From NCBI GenBank assembly GCA_001949185.1, contig BDGG01000002.1, forward strand, positions 3,829,046 through 3,893,045: a DNA stretch of 64,000 bases, given 5' to 3'. Each line of letters opens with the position of its first letter. The stretch's first letter is position 1. The notes beneath the pieces were generated by a model. That model was not told where the DNA came from and did no database searches. It worked only from the letters and a program-made list of their open reading frames with translations. Source of the stretch: Ramazzottius varieornatus (lineage: Eukaryota; Tardigrada; Eutardigrada; Parachela; Ramazzottiidae). Of the stretch, positions 1 to 11,351 are shown in pieces. The position numbers and the translations under genes were made by a program.

Positions 1-771
1 TGTGGTGCTAATGTGTTAACGTTGCTTTTTCTAGCTTGAACAACTGAAAGCTCAAAGAATTGCTGCTGGAAAGAAGGTCTTGCAGCGTATCTACCATTTT
101 TGTCGTCACGTCGAGCTCAAATCAGAGTTGTTGGACGCGAACGGGAGAGCCAGCTCTTCGATCCGGAAGTCCTTGTAAAAGTGAGTACATGCTTTTCCTT
201 TTGCTTCCTCTATCCACGGTTTACTAACAGAAGGTGCTTTCGATAGCTGACTGAGGAACGGAACAAGATCGAGCAGCTGACGAAAGAGAAACTCGGTACC
301 AGAAATATAAGCTCTGATGAAGAGGTCGATCAGCCTACGGTCGAAGTTCCGGCAGATTTTGTCGTTGAATGTGGCGATACTGGTGGTGAGAAACCAACAG
401 TTATCACAACAACTGTTTCTGAGAAGTTTTCTCAAACATAATCTCTGTCTGGCATTTTGCAGAATGGAATTCAGAGGTTCCCGACGACTCCGACCACGAC
501 CCGCATCACGAAGATGGCGATGAAGCCTCTTCAGAAGAAGCTGTGAGTTCATTCGATCCCGACGACCCCGTGAACTCCAGAAAAGGAACGATCTCCGTTG
601 TTTCACGGTCGCGGGAGTAAAAGAATTTGAGAAATGGTTTGTTGTTCTAGATTTTTGCACGGACGCAGCATTTGCTTCTGACGTGTCCAATTCTTGCAGG
701 ATCCACGATGTGTTCGACTACCGAGTCAGTGGGGTTTTGGAGACGACAGGCATCAAGTTGCTAGTGCGGAA
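1..771 (+). CDS. Unidentified multi-exon gene piece, 5' end outside the window
   Basis: Not recognised. Exon-like blocks with good splice sites are visible: one ending at 180 (donor GTGAGT), one at 247-385 (acceptor after TAG, donor GTGAG), one at 463-542 (acceptor TTTTGCAG, donor GTGAGT) and one at 700-771 (acceptor TTCTTGCAG, donor GTAAGT), perhaps continuing after the acceptor at about 866. The first two read as a charged segment with RVVGRERESQLFDPEVLVK followed by LTEERNKIEQLTKEKL. The third is very acidic (Asp/Glu/His/Ser). The frame does not carry through from the third to the fourth block, so either an exon is missed or the locus is decaying. A neighbouring frame from 860 to 1237 is also open and runs into the LSM14-like fragment, so the boundary between the two loci is unclear. 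No function is proposed. Confidence 0.3.
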
Positions 772-1140
772 GTAAGTTCTGAAGCTTAATACGGAACTCG
801 CAAGTAGCAATCGTCAGTAGCACTCGTCAGTAGTACAGCGTTCTGATCTCCGTGTTTGATTGCAGGTACTTCAAGGAAAAAGATCTCGTGCAGTACGGAC
901 AGAACATCATGAATACGTGGGGCAATTTATGAGAGGGAAAGCAAAATCCCAGACGAGAAACAAAGACGTTTTTCTTAGTGAAACACGTGAAAGGCAGATT
1001 GAAAGTTCTCGGTTAAAGCCTTATTTTATTGTTAAGTATGTTACGGAAAAACAGAGTTCAAAAGGCTGGTCGATCTTCCTTTGTCGCATATCGTTGATAA
1101 AGAGTAGAACTTTCCATTTGTATCGACGGGTTCGACAAGA

Positions 1141-1680
1141 TGGACCACAAACATCAAGTAACCAACCGTCACGAGGAAGGAACTGGAATCGAGGCTATAA
1201 CTGTGGTGGTTACACCGGCGAACAAGGATATCGATAAGGTAAACTTCCGCCTCAGTTTGCACTGCCTCCTTCGATATGACTTACAGATGAAAAATTCACT
1301 CGCCTCTTTCTACTTCCTGTTCATGTTCAGTCCGTGATTTCCGTTTTTCGTAGGTTTCAACAATGGTATGCAGAACCGAAGTCGATTTGACATTGAGGAA
1401 GCCCGCAAAGCTGACTTTGACGTGGAAGCTGCCAAGGGAGAGTTCCGCAATATGGAAATCAGCAAAGGTACTTCATTTTACTATGGTTTTCTTCTTTTCC
1501 AGGTCTTTCTTCGCTTCTTTTGCTTCCCGCCTTGATGGTACGGTGTGTCTGATCCACCTTTCTGGTTGCAGGAGACGAGGCGGACAACGCCACGAGGCAG
1601 TCTGGTAACAAGTCCAAAGGCGGAAGTAAGCATGCCGAAGCAAAGCCTGGCTACAACCTGCAGATACAAAGTGATCTGTT
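1141..1680 (+). pseudogene. LSM14/RAP55-like FDF-region fragment, probably broken
   Basis: Three blocks read as part of an LSM14 (RAP55, Trailer hitch) mRNA-silencing protein. Block one, ending at the donor near 1239, has an Arg/Gly/Asn stretch (SRGRNWNRGYN, then GGYTGEQGYR). Block two (acceptor near 1354, donor near 1468) has RSRFDIEEARKADFDVEAA followed by KGEFRNMEI, which resembles the FDF motif of LSM14 (consensus DFDFESANAQFNKEEI) and follows an RG-rich stretch as in LSM14. Block three (acceptor near 1572) continues with GDEADNATRQSGNKSKGG. In this frame the first block meets a TAA just before its donor, no LSm domain lies upstream, and no FFD or TFG box follows, so I treat it as a relic. 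LSM14 proteins act in P-bodies; this copy probably does not. EDC3 has a related FDF motif and is the main alternative. Confidence 0.4.
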
Positions 1681-2049
1681 TGGCCTGCTGTTGGTTCAAA
1701 CCGCCATTTTTGTGACCACTACCACCACCATGAAGTTGATGGTTCATGAAGTGGGGGGCGATGTACCGCAGTAAAAGTATCGTGGAACTGTAGCTGTTTG
1801 GTAGCTGGGCAATCAAACTCGACAGGTTCGTTATCTCGAGTAGCGCACCTTTTCAGCCAATAATAATGGAAACAGTGCGCCTAGGGATGACGATCTTGTG
1901 CGTTTCGTTGTTCACAGCTTCCTGTTCCTGCTTGTGTGCAAGTGAGTGAGAGTGGTGGTACTTCCTGTTGTGGTACCGTGTAGCGTGAAGCTTTGTAGTG
2001 TTTTTTTTGTTTCTTTTGTTCGGTACCGTAACCTTGGCTCATGTTTTGC

Positions 2050-2446
2050 TTTACAATATCCGCATCATGGCTTTGCACTACGCTAAGATCTGCGTGAATC
2101 GTCTCTCTCAGCTTTTGAGTCTCGATTCCTTCGAAGTTGAAGAATATATCGGCAAACTGGTAAGTCTAACTATGCGCTTGCACTAGATCAGGAATATCTC
2201 ACTAGACAATAAATGCTCACGGATGAACTTTACAGGTGAGGAAGAAGACCATCTTTGCACGAGTCGACATAACAGACAAGGCACGATCGTTTTCCGGCCG
2301 CAGAAGAACGTCAGTGCTACTCTGTAAAAGTGGGCCGGCGATGTCTCGAAACTAATGGAGTTGATTAATCAGACTAATTATTTGATCAACAAGGAAGAAA
2401 TGGTGTATGGCATGGGACATGCAGTAGCTGCTACTGGTGATCGAGA
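2050..2446 (+). pseudogene. PSMD12 (proteasome lid subunit Rpn5) C-terminal pseudogene fragment
   Basis: Two blocks match the C-terminal end of 26S proteasome regulatory subunit PSMD12/Rpn5. Block one ends at 2160 and reads NIRIMALHYAKICVNRLSQL then LSLDSFEVEEYIGKL, like the PCI/winged-helix region of the family (HNIRVMAKYYTRITMKRMAQ, LLDLSVDESEAFLSNL). An intron of 75 bp (GTAAGT to TTTACAG) separates block two, from 2236: VRKKTIFARVDITDK, then after a frame change GTIVFRPQKNVSATL, a TAA, KWAGDVSKLMELINQTNYL and INKEEMVYGM, matching the family end (TIFAKVDR, INFQRP, NKTTHLIAKEEMIHNL). The frameshift and the in-frame stop make the copy non-functional. The intron is kept, so it arose by DNA duplication and not by retroposition. 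No upstream PSMD12 exons are seen. Confidence 0.6.
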
Positions 2447-2459
2447 ATAGTTTCGTCCA

Positions 2460-4629
2460 ATTATTTTTCTAACTAATTTCTGTCTTGTTTGGATTCTATC
2501 GTTATCTTGGATACCTTTTTCTGACCGAGCCGGGCGATTCTTTCTGACACAATGTCATAACATAAAGTTCACTCCTGTGTATACTTGAAACATTGTGTTG
2601 ACTGCACCTTGGTGAATTCTATGGATGGTAGACAAGTATAAATTCAAACTGAAAATTAAGTTATTAACCATCAGTGAAAAGTCCAGACCGCAAGATGGGA
2701 CATCTTTATTGACTCTTGCATGTCCAGAGATTATGATTACAAAACAGCAAACTATTAATCAGTTTTCACATATTCAAAAGGCTTGGGAGGCGAAGGGTCT
2801 TCGTCATCCCCTCAGAACTTTGGACCAGAAGCATCCAATCTCCCCACGATACCTTCCGGGTTCGAACTGGTGACGTCAACTCGTGACGACATACCGTTGG
2901 GCTTCTCTCTCGTACCGTAACGCCCCCTGAAAATCAATTGGCTCCTGTCTGGCGGAGACGGTGGCTTCCGGTAGCAAGGCTAGACACAGAAAAATGGAAA
3001 AACAATTTTGGGCGTCTTTTCCATTTGGAGTCAAAGCGAGCCAATTCTCGTCGGTCGGCCAACCCCACACAGCAACTGAAAATTAGAATTACGTAGACTA
3101 GCGACTGAACTTGCCAACGCCGCTGGCGCCGCGCCAAGAACCCATAGCCGGTCTTCATTGCAGGAAATCGGTTCGCTGCGCTTATGCAGTACACGAACGA
3201 AGAGAGAAATTACATATGTGCAGTATAATTATGGGTCAGTAAAACTGTGGGCCAGGCTGTTTCGCTATGGCGGTACGCAAGCACGTACGTACGCGCCCGA
3301 TTAGCATTAATACTTTTTGGCTATTTTCTACGGTCGAATTTCCATTTTGCGATCTTTTCCGCCTGACAGATAATTTATACTAGTCCATAATTTGTTCTTG
3401 GTGCGTGTGTGTAATACTATGCAGAAAGTGCTTGCCTTCTCGTGATTAGATTTGGCTAGCAGTTGTGGACACATTAGTGCAGTTGCAGTGAGTGTCCGCA
3501 TGTACACTAAAGCAAGCAAATTTGATCACAAGAAGGCAAGCGCCTTCTTCATTGTACACCCTGCCCAAGCCAACTTGCCACCACCTGGCATTTCGACGAG
3601 GAAAAATTCAGAATGCTACATTCCCGTTCGTCCTTCCCGTTTCTCCATACAACTTTTCAAGCTGCTTCGACTGAGCTATGATTCGTTCAGTTATGGTGAC
3701 AAGCTGATTGGAAACCTTGACTACTATGACTTCCGGTGGGGAAGACATACCGCCAGGGGGTAAAACGCAGTCTACAAAATTCCATGCTTGAGTTCTTATC
3801 CTGACATTGATGTGAATAAGCATATAACTATTCTAACAGCCGGAAAGAATCGAGACAGACCAAAAAAGGTCCAAGCGAATTTGACAAACGATTTAAAATC
3901 GTCGAATCTGACCGTTTTGCGGGGGAACTCGTTTTCGAAAACAATTCTGAATGTTTTCCAGAACGGTTAATTTGCGGTTCCAGCCACTTTTCTTTTAGTT
4001 TAATGTTTGTGTTAATTGTTTTTGGTGACCGTACCGCGGGATGCCAACGGAAAACTGAGAAACAATTTTTCGAAAACGGACCCAAAAATGACAAAAGCTG
4101 GTGCGTTTTTTACTCAGCACCTCGCTGAGGTTAACGTCAATCATGACTTTCCGTAAACAGAGTTTTTGCCAATAATTTCTCGAGAGGCAGCAAAGAGAAT
4201 GCTAAACCGGGGAAAATTGATTTCGACGTGGAAAACTAATCGAGTCGAGCTGGCCTTGGAGAAATGAGTGGTAGCAAGTTGGCTTGGGCGGGCTGTATAT
4301 GTGTATATGAAATTACAACCCACAAAATCAGTTGAGAATAGAGTAAAGACCACTTGTTTGAAGTTCATATATGGCTAGAGGCGCTGTACCTTCACGAGTG
4401 ACGAGTTCTATTCAGCGGGAAGTATCACGTTGGACTGGAACAAGCACTCGAACAAATTTACAAGCAAGTCGAAGCGTCGATAGTAACAACACGAAACAAA
4501 AATACCAGTAACAGTTGAAAGGAACATCTAAACAAAATGGGCAACCGGGCACTAAATCACGCGGTACATTTCCGCCTCACCTCGATCAGTTCCTGCATGA
4601 ATACACGACTCCGTTCTGGAGCGCATTTC
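2460..4629. other. Gene-poor interval
   Basis: No convincing gene is seen over 2.2 kb. Open frames are short, overlap each other on both strands and show no recognisable motif. One inverted repeat is present at 3428-3546 and is listed separately. The last part (4380-4629) would contain the 3' end of the downstream minus-strand glycosyltransferase transcript. Confidence 0.4.
3428..3546. repeat. Short inverted-repeat element
   Basis: The left arm (GTGCTTGCCTTCTCGTGAT, then TAGATTTG) pairs with the right arm near 3512-3546 (AAATTTGATCACAAGAAGG, then CAAGCGCC). The arms are about 33 bases with several mismatches around a loop of about 55 bases. No coding potential. Probably a miniature inverted-repeat transposable element; I see no clear target-site duplication. 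Confidence 0.5.
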
Positions 4630-6369
4630 TTAGTCTCCCTGCAGAATTAGTTCAAGGTTCTTTTGCGAGTCCCCATCTTTGCTGGTAACTTCAGCCCCGT
4701 CTTCGCTAAGTTTCTGCGCTTTTGTGAAGTAAGTATTCTCGGATAGCGATGAATCCCACTGCGCGACTTCATCGATAAGCCCGGTCAGTTCTTCCTGACT
4801 CACAATCCGTTTTGCTGCCATGTCTACGTTTTTAATCTTTTTCCCGCATCCCAGTCTTTCCACCATCTCAGCATTACCGTGCTGGTCGGCACACATTGGC
4901 TATAAATTGAAGCAGCAGGATTAGTACTCTGGCTCATCCAAAAAGCTAAAAGGTTTCACCGAACAGAGCCACCTATGATGCAGAAAGTACAAGATTGTTC
5001 CCTCGAGTGGCTCACCCTTCCACCCAGTAATAATGAAGATGTGGGCCACTTGAGACAAAGATCCTGTATATGTTGTTTGCCCAGACAAATGACAGCCAAA
5101 TGATCGGAACCTACCCATGCGAGTATTGGTACGCCAAAAGATATTCCTTCCAACGTGCTGTTCCACCCGCAGTGACTGACAAACAGCCGTGTCGCTTTGT
5201 GCTTCAGGATGGTTGTTTGGGGAGCCCATGCCAAAATCAAAAACGGACATCCGGTTGTTTGAAATTGGCTTTTAATTGCTTCTTTAACGCCTTGTGACAA
5301 AGGTGCCTGGTACGCCGATTTGAGCGCCCAGATGAATGGTCGATTCATGGCTCTCAGTGTCTCACAGAGTATCAGAAGTTGATTCTCCTTCGGTGCTAGC
5401 ATCGAACCAAAGGACACGTAAACAACGGATCTTTCCTTTTGCTTGTCAAGCCATCTCGATACTTGAGAGGTTTCTGAGTGCTTCATTGGATCGTCAGGGC
5501 TATGAGCAACAACTGGTCCGACACATCCAATCTTCAGCTTAGTGAACTCCGGGCACAGCTTTAGGACTTCTCCGCGGATGTTCGGTTCGAGCCCGGTGAA
5601 CGAGTTGAACATAAGACCGGTAGCTTTGGCCAAAGACTTACGGATCTTCAAGTACTTATCTTTGAGACCTGCTGGAAGTTGGTCGGTCTTCATTTCTCCC
5701 TTAACATCTTCGTTACCGAGGGCTGTCTGTTCAGTTACTCCAAGGTACTGCATAGCCATGAAACCAGCCATGGGTGAGAACCCAAAGATCGGTATGTTTT
5801 GCTCCACTGCGGCGGTAAATGGCGCGTCGCAGATAAAAACATCGCTGATGATGACGTCGACGGAAGGAATATCAGCAATTCGGCGGGAGTAGCCATTTCT
5901 CGTACTTTTGACAGGCAAGCTGGATATCAAGTCTCTGATCGCAACACTTAATCTGTTGGAAACGAGTACAAGATCATCGGCGGACAAGCATTCGTCATGC
6001 GAACTCTGGATTCCATCTTTCAGGAGAAATAAACGTATCCTCTTCTCGTCAGCCGGTACGACGACATTCCGCTTGTACATATCATCCATCAGGCTCTCCG
6101 ATACAGCGAACGTCACTCTGTGGCCGGCAGCTACGATCCGTCGGGAAAGTTCCAGTAGAGGGGTGACATGTCCAAAAGCGGGATACGAGAAGACCAAGAA
6201 GTGTTTCGCGTCTTGGTCGCTTGATACAATATTGAGCGATGGAGGCTGGAAGAGAATTTTTGGTCGTTACTTAGTAAAAGCTTTTTTTCGAAGAGAAGGA
6301 AACGAAATCAACACTCACGTCCGATCTTGGATGACCTACGTACAAGGTCGTCTGGATGAAGGTATGCAT
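4630..6369 (-). CDS. UDP-glycosyltransferase, soluble plant-type (UGT copy 1)
   Basis: Transfers a sugar from a UDP-sugar to a small lipophilic acceptor (GT1 family, GT-B fold). Three exons keep frame: 6319-6369 (start ATG 6369), 5115-6245 and 4630-4899, giving about 483 aa. The N-terminal half begins HFLVFSYPAFGHVTPLLELS with the catalytic His of the GH motif, and DVIISDVFICDAP may supply the partner Asp. The C-terminal half has a full PSPG donor box, WAPQTTILKHKATRLFVSHC then GWNSTLEGISFGVPILAW, split by the last intron and finished by PMCADQHGNAEM with the Asp-Gln pair that contacts the sugar. There is no signal peptide and no C-terminal membrane helix, unlike ER-bound animal UGTs of about 520 aa. 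Length and box resemble plant enzymes. The first exon rests only on frame and splice sites. Copy 2 lies upstream on the same strand. Confidence 0.85.
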
Positions 6370-6841
6370 GATGCTAGCTGGAGGTACCGTACTAGGACAA
6401 ACTCTTCGTTACGGTTTGTGGAAACTTCAGAAAATTCAAAGTAGTTGTCCATAAAGAGCGAAAGGCAAGACTAGTGCGGTCATAGTTGTAGGCCTCTGTT
6501 ATATACAGGCCTCGCTCGCTGCTTGTTTTTTTTTGTTTTGGCATCCTGGCAAGCTTTATTGTTAGGCTCTTCCAAGTAGTACGAAAACAACTTCCATTAT
6601 TGTCATGTGACTCAGCTGTTTGGCGAGAACGAGCAGAAAGATTCAAGCAGAAGACTGAGACACTTTTTTCTGAAGTCTGAACCAGGCATGTGTGGTTCTC
6701 ACGACCCGGAACAAGTTTTGATCATACTACAAAGTCTAGTTCGTAATGAGTCAAGCGCACTACCTGGTAATGTGGCAATGTAGCCATTTTGGTATTAGAT
6801 GAGGTGTGTGCACGCAAAACGCTCAGCACCAAGTTAATAAC

Positions 6842-7047
6842 ATGCATATGGAGGAGACGCTCTTACAAGGGAATTATGGCCGTTCCTACGTCACGAGCTA
6901 CGTCACGAGCTACGTCACGAGCTACGTCACGAGCTACGTCACGAGCTACGTCACGAGCTATGCGTAGGCATCTTAGGCTTCATGACGTGGCCGTGACGTA
7001 TATGAGCAAAGTTGCAGGCTGAGCAACGTAAGACCTCGCTCCTCGTA
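6842..7047 (+). repeat. Relic of a TA element right end with an expanded 12-bp minisatellite
   Basis: From 6891 to about 6961 the unit ACGTCACGAGCT is repeated about six times in tandem. The sequence that follows (ATGCGTAGGCATCTTAGGCT, then CATGACGTGGCCGTGACGTA, ending CTCGCTCCTCGTA) is clearly related to the right end of the element at 43432-44955 (ATGCACAGGCTTCTCAGGCT, GTGACGTAGGCGTGACGTA, CTCGCTCCTCGTA). There the ACGAGCT unit appears once. I see no matching left end nearby, so this is a partial copy whose internal unit has expanded. Confidence 0.65.
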
Positions 7048-7398
7048 GCGATGACGCATTAACAGCACGCTGACGTAACATTCTTTCATTGGAGGTTTTG
7101 ATAAACATCTGATCTACCTGATGTATCGGCAGGATGCCATTCCGCCTGCACTTGCGTAATGTAGCACTTCGTACTGTACAATTCGGACAAACAGCGAGAT
7201 GAAAAAAGCCTGTCAGCTGATCATCTGGGTGTCAATCAAAGCTTTTAGGCTGCGCTACGTAACTTAAGTCAACCCTAGTTTATAACCCGACACGTGACTG
7301 ATGACGTCACGGCTAGGAACGAACATTAGAAAGATGCTTGAAAAAGACGAGCTTGGACAATCAAATTTCACTGTGATATTCACGTGCTTGATTGAATC

Positions 7399-7439
7399 GG
7401 GTTAACCGTTTATGCTAGTTAACTGTTAACCGTTAACCC
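7399..7439. repeat. Palindrome built on GTTAACCG
   Basis: GGGTTAACCGTTTATGC and, after a short spacer, AACTGTTAACCGTTAACCC form an imperfect palindrome of about 41 bases that can fold back on itself. It is isolated from any gene seen here. No function is assigned. Confidence 0.4.
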
Positions 7440-8530
7440 AGCACCTACCCCGTTCGTGACGTCTCCAGTCACGTATGCAAAAGCTGGTTGTCAACCAGGG
7501 TTTTTGACTCCCGTTTAATTATCGTTTTTGACGCCCATTATCGACGGTTGATTTTTTGGTACACTGTACTATTTAGGGAGCACGTTTTGATAACACATGC
7601 CTGTACATAACGGTTTCTCAGACCGGCGGCCGATAGTTCTGCGTAAAAATTTACGTCGGGATTCTTCGTTCGGAAAGAAAGTTCGTGGGTCGTCTCGTTC
7701 AGTACGTAGTATACGGATTGAGGCTGCTGGTGCTAGTCTAGGGTCTAGCCAACCTGCAGGATTTGAGTCTATTTACCAATGTCAGAGACCGTAAACTTTA
7801 AACACGCAGCTGTTTGTGGTGGGAGATTGTGCCATTTTTCCGTCAATCTCGGAAAAAGCATCTAATTATTCATACAGCCCGTACCCATCACGTCCAGCGA
7901 TACTCCGATTGGTTTTCTGCCGGACAAAAATCTACTCAAGCAGAAAAGAGATATCTGTACCTTCGATACTGGTGTCTTTAGATTAAAATCTGGAAGGAGT
8001 GGGTCGGTGGGAAAATCAAAACACGCAGCAACAGAACGACATGAATTAGGAAAGAAGTAAAGCAAGCTAGCTGCGAAGGCTGTGAAGGAAGAGGAGGCGG
8101 TCCGTCTCCGACTATAATGATAGGAGCTGCATCGAAATCTAACCCCTTCATTCCTGGTACTACCCTAATGCGAGGTGAGCCGAGTTATATCGAAGGCGAC
8201 GTCGGTTTATTTTGAAACCACTGGCAGTAAACTAGCGAATGGACCTGGTATAACAACTGTAAACGCACGTGTGTACGCGTACGTTTGCAAACCTTAAGAA
8301 CTTTCAGAGAAGATGAGAGTGGAGAAGGGGAGAAGGTAGAGGTCCATCCATGAACTTTGACGACCAAGCGTGGTCACGAAATTGCAGCTACGCGCGGCGT
8401 TCTCGACTTATCGTCGACGTAGGGAAGGTAGCAGTCACTGCGCCAGTTCCCTTGACGTTTCAAGAAAGCTGAGGAGATCCCGGTGGTGGGCGCCATAGGT
8501 GGCGCCACCATAGCGAAAGGAATGGAGTAC

Positions 8531-9846
8531 GATGCGAGTCACATCACTACCGGACCAGCGGAGCGTTTTTCAAACTCCCTTTGTGAAGAGCGGAGGTGTA
8601 AGGGGTCTCCGTTGATGCTTGTGGTGACAGGAGAGAACAGGCGTGGATGAGGAGCAACGTTTCGGATTCGACAGCAGGGCAGAGAGTTCGCTCGGAGTTT
8701 GGGCAGCTGGACCTGATGGCGATTGTCGGCGGAATGGTTTGTACGAAGGCGGACCTTCATACACAGTGACCAGCTTGGCCGGTCTTGCTCGCACGCAGTC
8801 CGACCCACCGGGCTACGCCGGAAGAAATACCGTAGAATTTCTTAGTCATACGGTTTGGCCGTGGCCTTGTTGGTGTGACGGGCATACCCGTTCCTCTACC
8901 CCTCTCTTTCTGCCGGTCTTTCTGCCTGTATAAATACCAGGCGCGGTACTAGATGACAACGCCCGTTTACAGAGATTAAAATCACAAAAACCGTGGCAAG
9001 AATTTGAATTACTGTTGAAAGCCGCATTTGAATTCATCGTAAGAAAGAGATAATCTGGTCAAGGTGAGGTACCAGACATTACTTCTACGCGAGGGATTTT
9101 GATCAGTCGTAATTGCAGTTGAAATCGGAAGAGTCATGTGGCAAAAACACTGGCGGGAATACCAGCAGCAGTGGTGGACGTGAAGTCTTGCATTGGCCAA
9201 ATAGTCGACTTCATAGTGGTTCGTTCCAACACTATGATCAGCACCCTGGTGGAAGTGGGTTGTACGTAGGTTGCCGTTGTCGGTACGGAGCGGTTGCCCA
9301 ACCAAAGAACCTGTTGAGTAAGCCCACTTAGATATGATTTGCGCTTGCACACCAGCTGGCGATTCCACAACGAAATTCAATTAATACTGTGAAAACTTAC
9401 CGACGGAGTCGGGATTATCGAGTTGAAGCCTTACAGTCGAGACATGACCGAGACAAGGCAATTGTCCGAAAGACCTGACTGGGTCAGAACACGTCCCTCA
9501 ATCACCGGCAGCTGTTCTATCAAAACGCTCATCGCAAGTAGCTTCCGGGAACCAGGGGCACAAAGCTACAAATCCGTTCTAAACACCTTGAGTTAACACC
9601 TTGAGCACGGGGCGGGAAACTCACTTTCCCGGCGCACACTCATTTGTGCGTAGCGAGTTTCCAGTTTACCTTTTGCTCCCCGTTTTTTTCCGTTTGCCCG
9701 GACAATCAACCCTTCTTGAAACTAAAACTAGCGGCCACTGGACACTGGCTCTGAAAACCTGTGTGGAATTTTTTTCCTCTTTTAACGGGATTTCGGCGTA
9801 GCCAGCAAATTAGTTTCCAGCCAGGCTCTCAGTTAGTACAGAGCCA
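8531..9846. other. Unresolved region with competing open frames
   Basis: The stretch 8532-8935 is open on both strands (for example plus-strand frame 8643-8933 and minus-strand frames 8539-8808), and 9009-9380 has two overlapping minus-strand frames, one Thr-rich. None shows a family motif, and splice sites that would join them in frame were not found. A real gene may be present, but I cannot choose its strand or exons. Confidence 0.25.
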
Positions 9847-10824
9847 TCAAAATAATTGTTGCGCGAGCCCAAACATTTTAGCATCTTTTGACAGTTTCAG
9901 ATTCGTGGAAAGATCTGCCCAGTGGTCATTAAAATAACTTTGAAGCCTGGCCGTTTTGAGTTGGCAGGTGGCGCACTCTACATCATATTCCAAAAATTTG
10001 GCCAATCGATGAGGTAGTGATTGGTCTAATTTGGTACCGCCGCCAAGTTTTAACCAGTCAAAACAAGGCGAAAGTGACTTTCCCGCATCGTATTCTGAAA
10101 GCACGAAATCGCGCAGTGCTCAAGGTGTTAATTGTCTTGACCGTGTGGTCCTTTTAAACTTTCGGCATTGCTTCCGGGTCCATCTGCTTGCGAATGTCGT
10201 TGCCATCGGCAAGTGGCGCCTCCGCAGAGTTTATGAGCCAGCCGTTACCGAGAACACGGCCACTTGAACGTTCTTACCAGGACGGGAATGTCTTTACTGG
10301 TCAAATCTTTGACCAAGACATCGACAACTGGCATGTCGAGCTGACTGGGAGGAGGAAGTTGCAAGATGAAGTTTTTGGCTGTGTCGCACATTTTATTCGT
10401 GGAGTAAAACATTGTTTCGGACGATATGTCCGCATCAAAGGTGTTGCGCCGGATACCGTCCTTCAATCCAGTCCGAGGAAGCGAATGCTGTCTTCGTCAG
10501 ACGGCGAGATCGATCATCTTGCAAGTGAGCATGCATGCCTTCTGCAAGGTTTTCCGAAGCCTTGTCACGGGTACGTAACGATGCGTCACTTTGACCATGG
10601 ACGATCTGTTGATTGCTTGATTGAAAGGTTCCTGGGGTTGTTCACCAGCGCGCTTCGTAACAGCCTCGAACATCGCCCGTTGGACAACTGCCACCACATG
10701 ATCGCGAAACGCCAGGAGATACGTGATATGGCCAAATCAGGGTCACGAGAGTGACGAGGACCACGACAGGGTGATTGGACATGTATAGAACATTCTGGGG
10801 TCTATCTTTGGCTGAGGATAACAC
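9847..10824 (-). CDS. Putative gene of unknown function, exons unresolved
   Basis: Not recognised. Reading on the minus strand, a possible N-terminal exon begins MSNHPVVVLVTLVTLIWPYH near 10785, which looks like a signal peptide. Internal open blocks follow at about 10697-10497 and at 10466 down to a good donor (GTAAGAACG) near 10282; the latter reads DGIRRNTFDADISSETMFYS and continues to DLTSKDIPVL. A C-terminal block at 9847-10104 reads SEYDAGKSLSPCFDWLKLGG and ends FGLAQQLF with a stop. The phases I found do not join cleanly, so an exon is missed or the locus is decayed. Secreted product is an inference from the hydrophobic start only. Confidence 0.3.
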
Positions 10825-11006
10825 ATCTTACCTTCATTAAAAGTGGCTGGATTGGTATGAACTGAATCCACTCGTATGACACCGTAAAGGGTGAATCTTT
10901 GAAACTGACACGACATTCGCTGCGAGGTGCGATTTTACTGAAATGTTTTGCCAGTAAGAAGAAAAGTTAACTGAGGCCCAAACCCGTGTCGTAAAAAACC
11001 CCGCAA

Positions 11007-11129
11007 TACTGTATTCCCCAGAAAATTTCGCGCAGTCACGTGACAGGCTTATAAATGTTGTTAATAGCCCTCTGGGACATTTTATGGGCCTGTCACGTCA
11101 CTGGGCGAAACTTTCGAGGGAATACAGTA
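11007..11129. mobile_element. Miniature inverted-repeat element, near-perfect hairpin
   Basis: A 123-bp element with arms of about 49 bases: it starts TACTGTATTCCCCAGAAAAT and continues TTCGCGCAGTCACGTGACAG; the reverse complement of the right side reads TACTGTATTCCCTCGAAAGT then TTCGCCCAGTGACGTGACAG. Ends are TA, which suggests a TA target, although the TA may belong to the inverted repeat. Only about 25 bases lie between the arms. It carries no gene and lies between the two glycosyltransferase loci, about 220 bases past the 3' end of copy 2. Confidence 0.75.
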
Positions 11130-11351
11130 ACTCCACGGCCTAAATAAAAACTGCCAATGAATCCGACATCGAAGCAGGTCAATACAGCTAGCTAACTTAG
11201 GATGTGGCGTTTACTCACTCCGGCAACCCACTTGCACTTTAGCAAAAGATGACGGCGCGGTTCTCCAAAAATGTATCCAGTTTAAGTATCTTTACTGCTA
11301 AGTAATTCGCGGAAACATTAGATTGCATTAGATTGCCAACATTGCATAACA

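Larger units (their letters stand above)
6370..8530. other. Intergenic interval with repeats
   Basis: No gene is supported. The interval holds a 12-bp minisatellite inside a transposon-end relic (6842-7047) and a palindrome at 7399-7439, both listed separately. Several CACGTGA and TGACGTCA sites occur between 7260 and 7480 but I cannot assign them a role. Confidence 0.4.

Noticed and set aside
106-690. Long minus-strand frame of 194 codons
   Set aside because: It is the antisense of plus-strand exons with good splice sites and has low-complexity Arg/Ser content.
6891-6961. The ACGTCACGAGCT array as a CRISPR array
   Set aside because: Units are directly adjacent with no spacers, and the genome is eukaryotic; it is a minisatellite.
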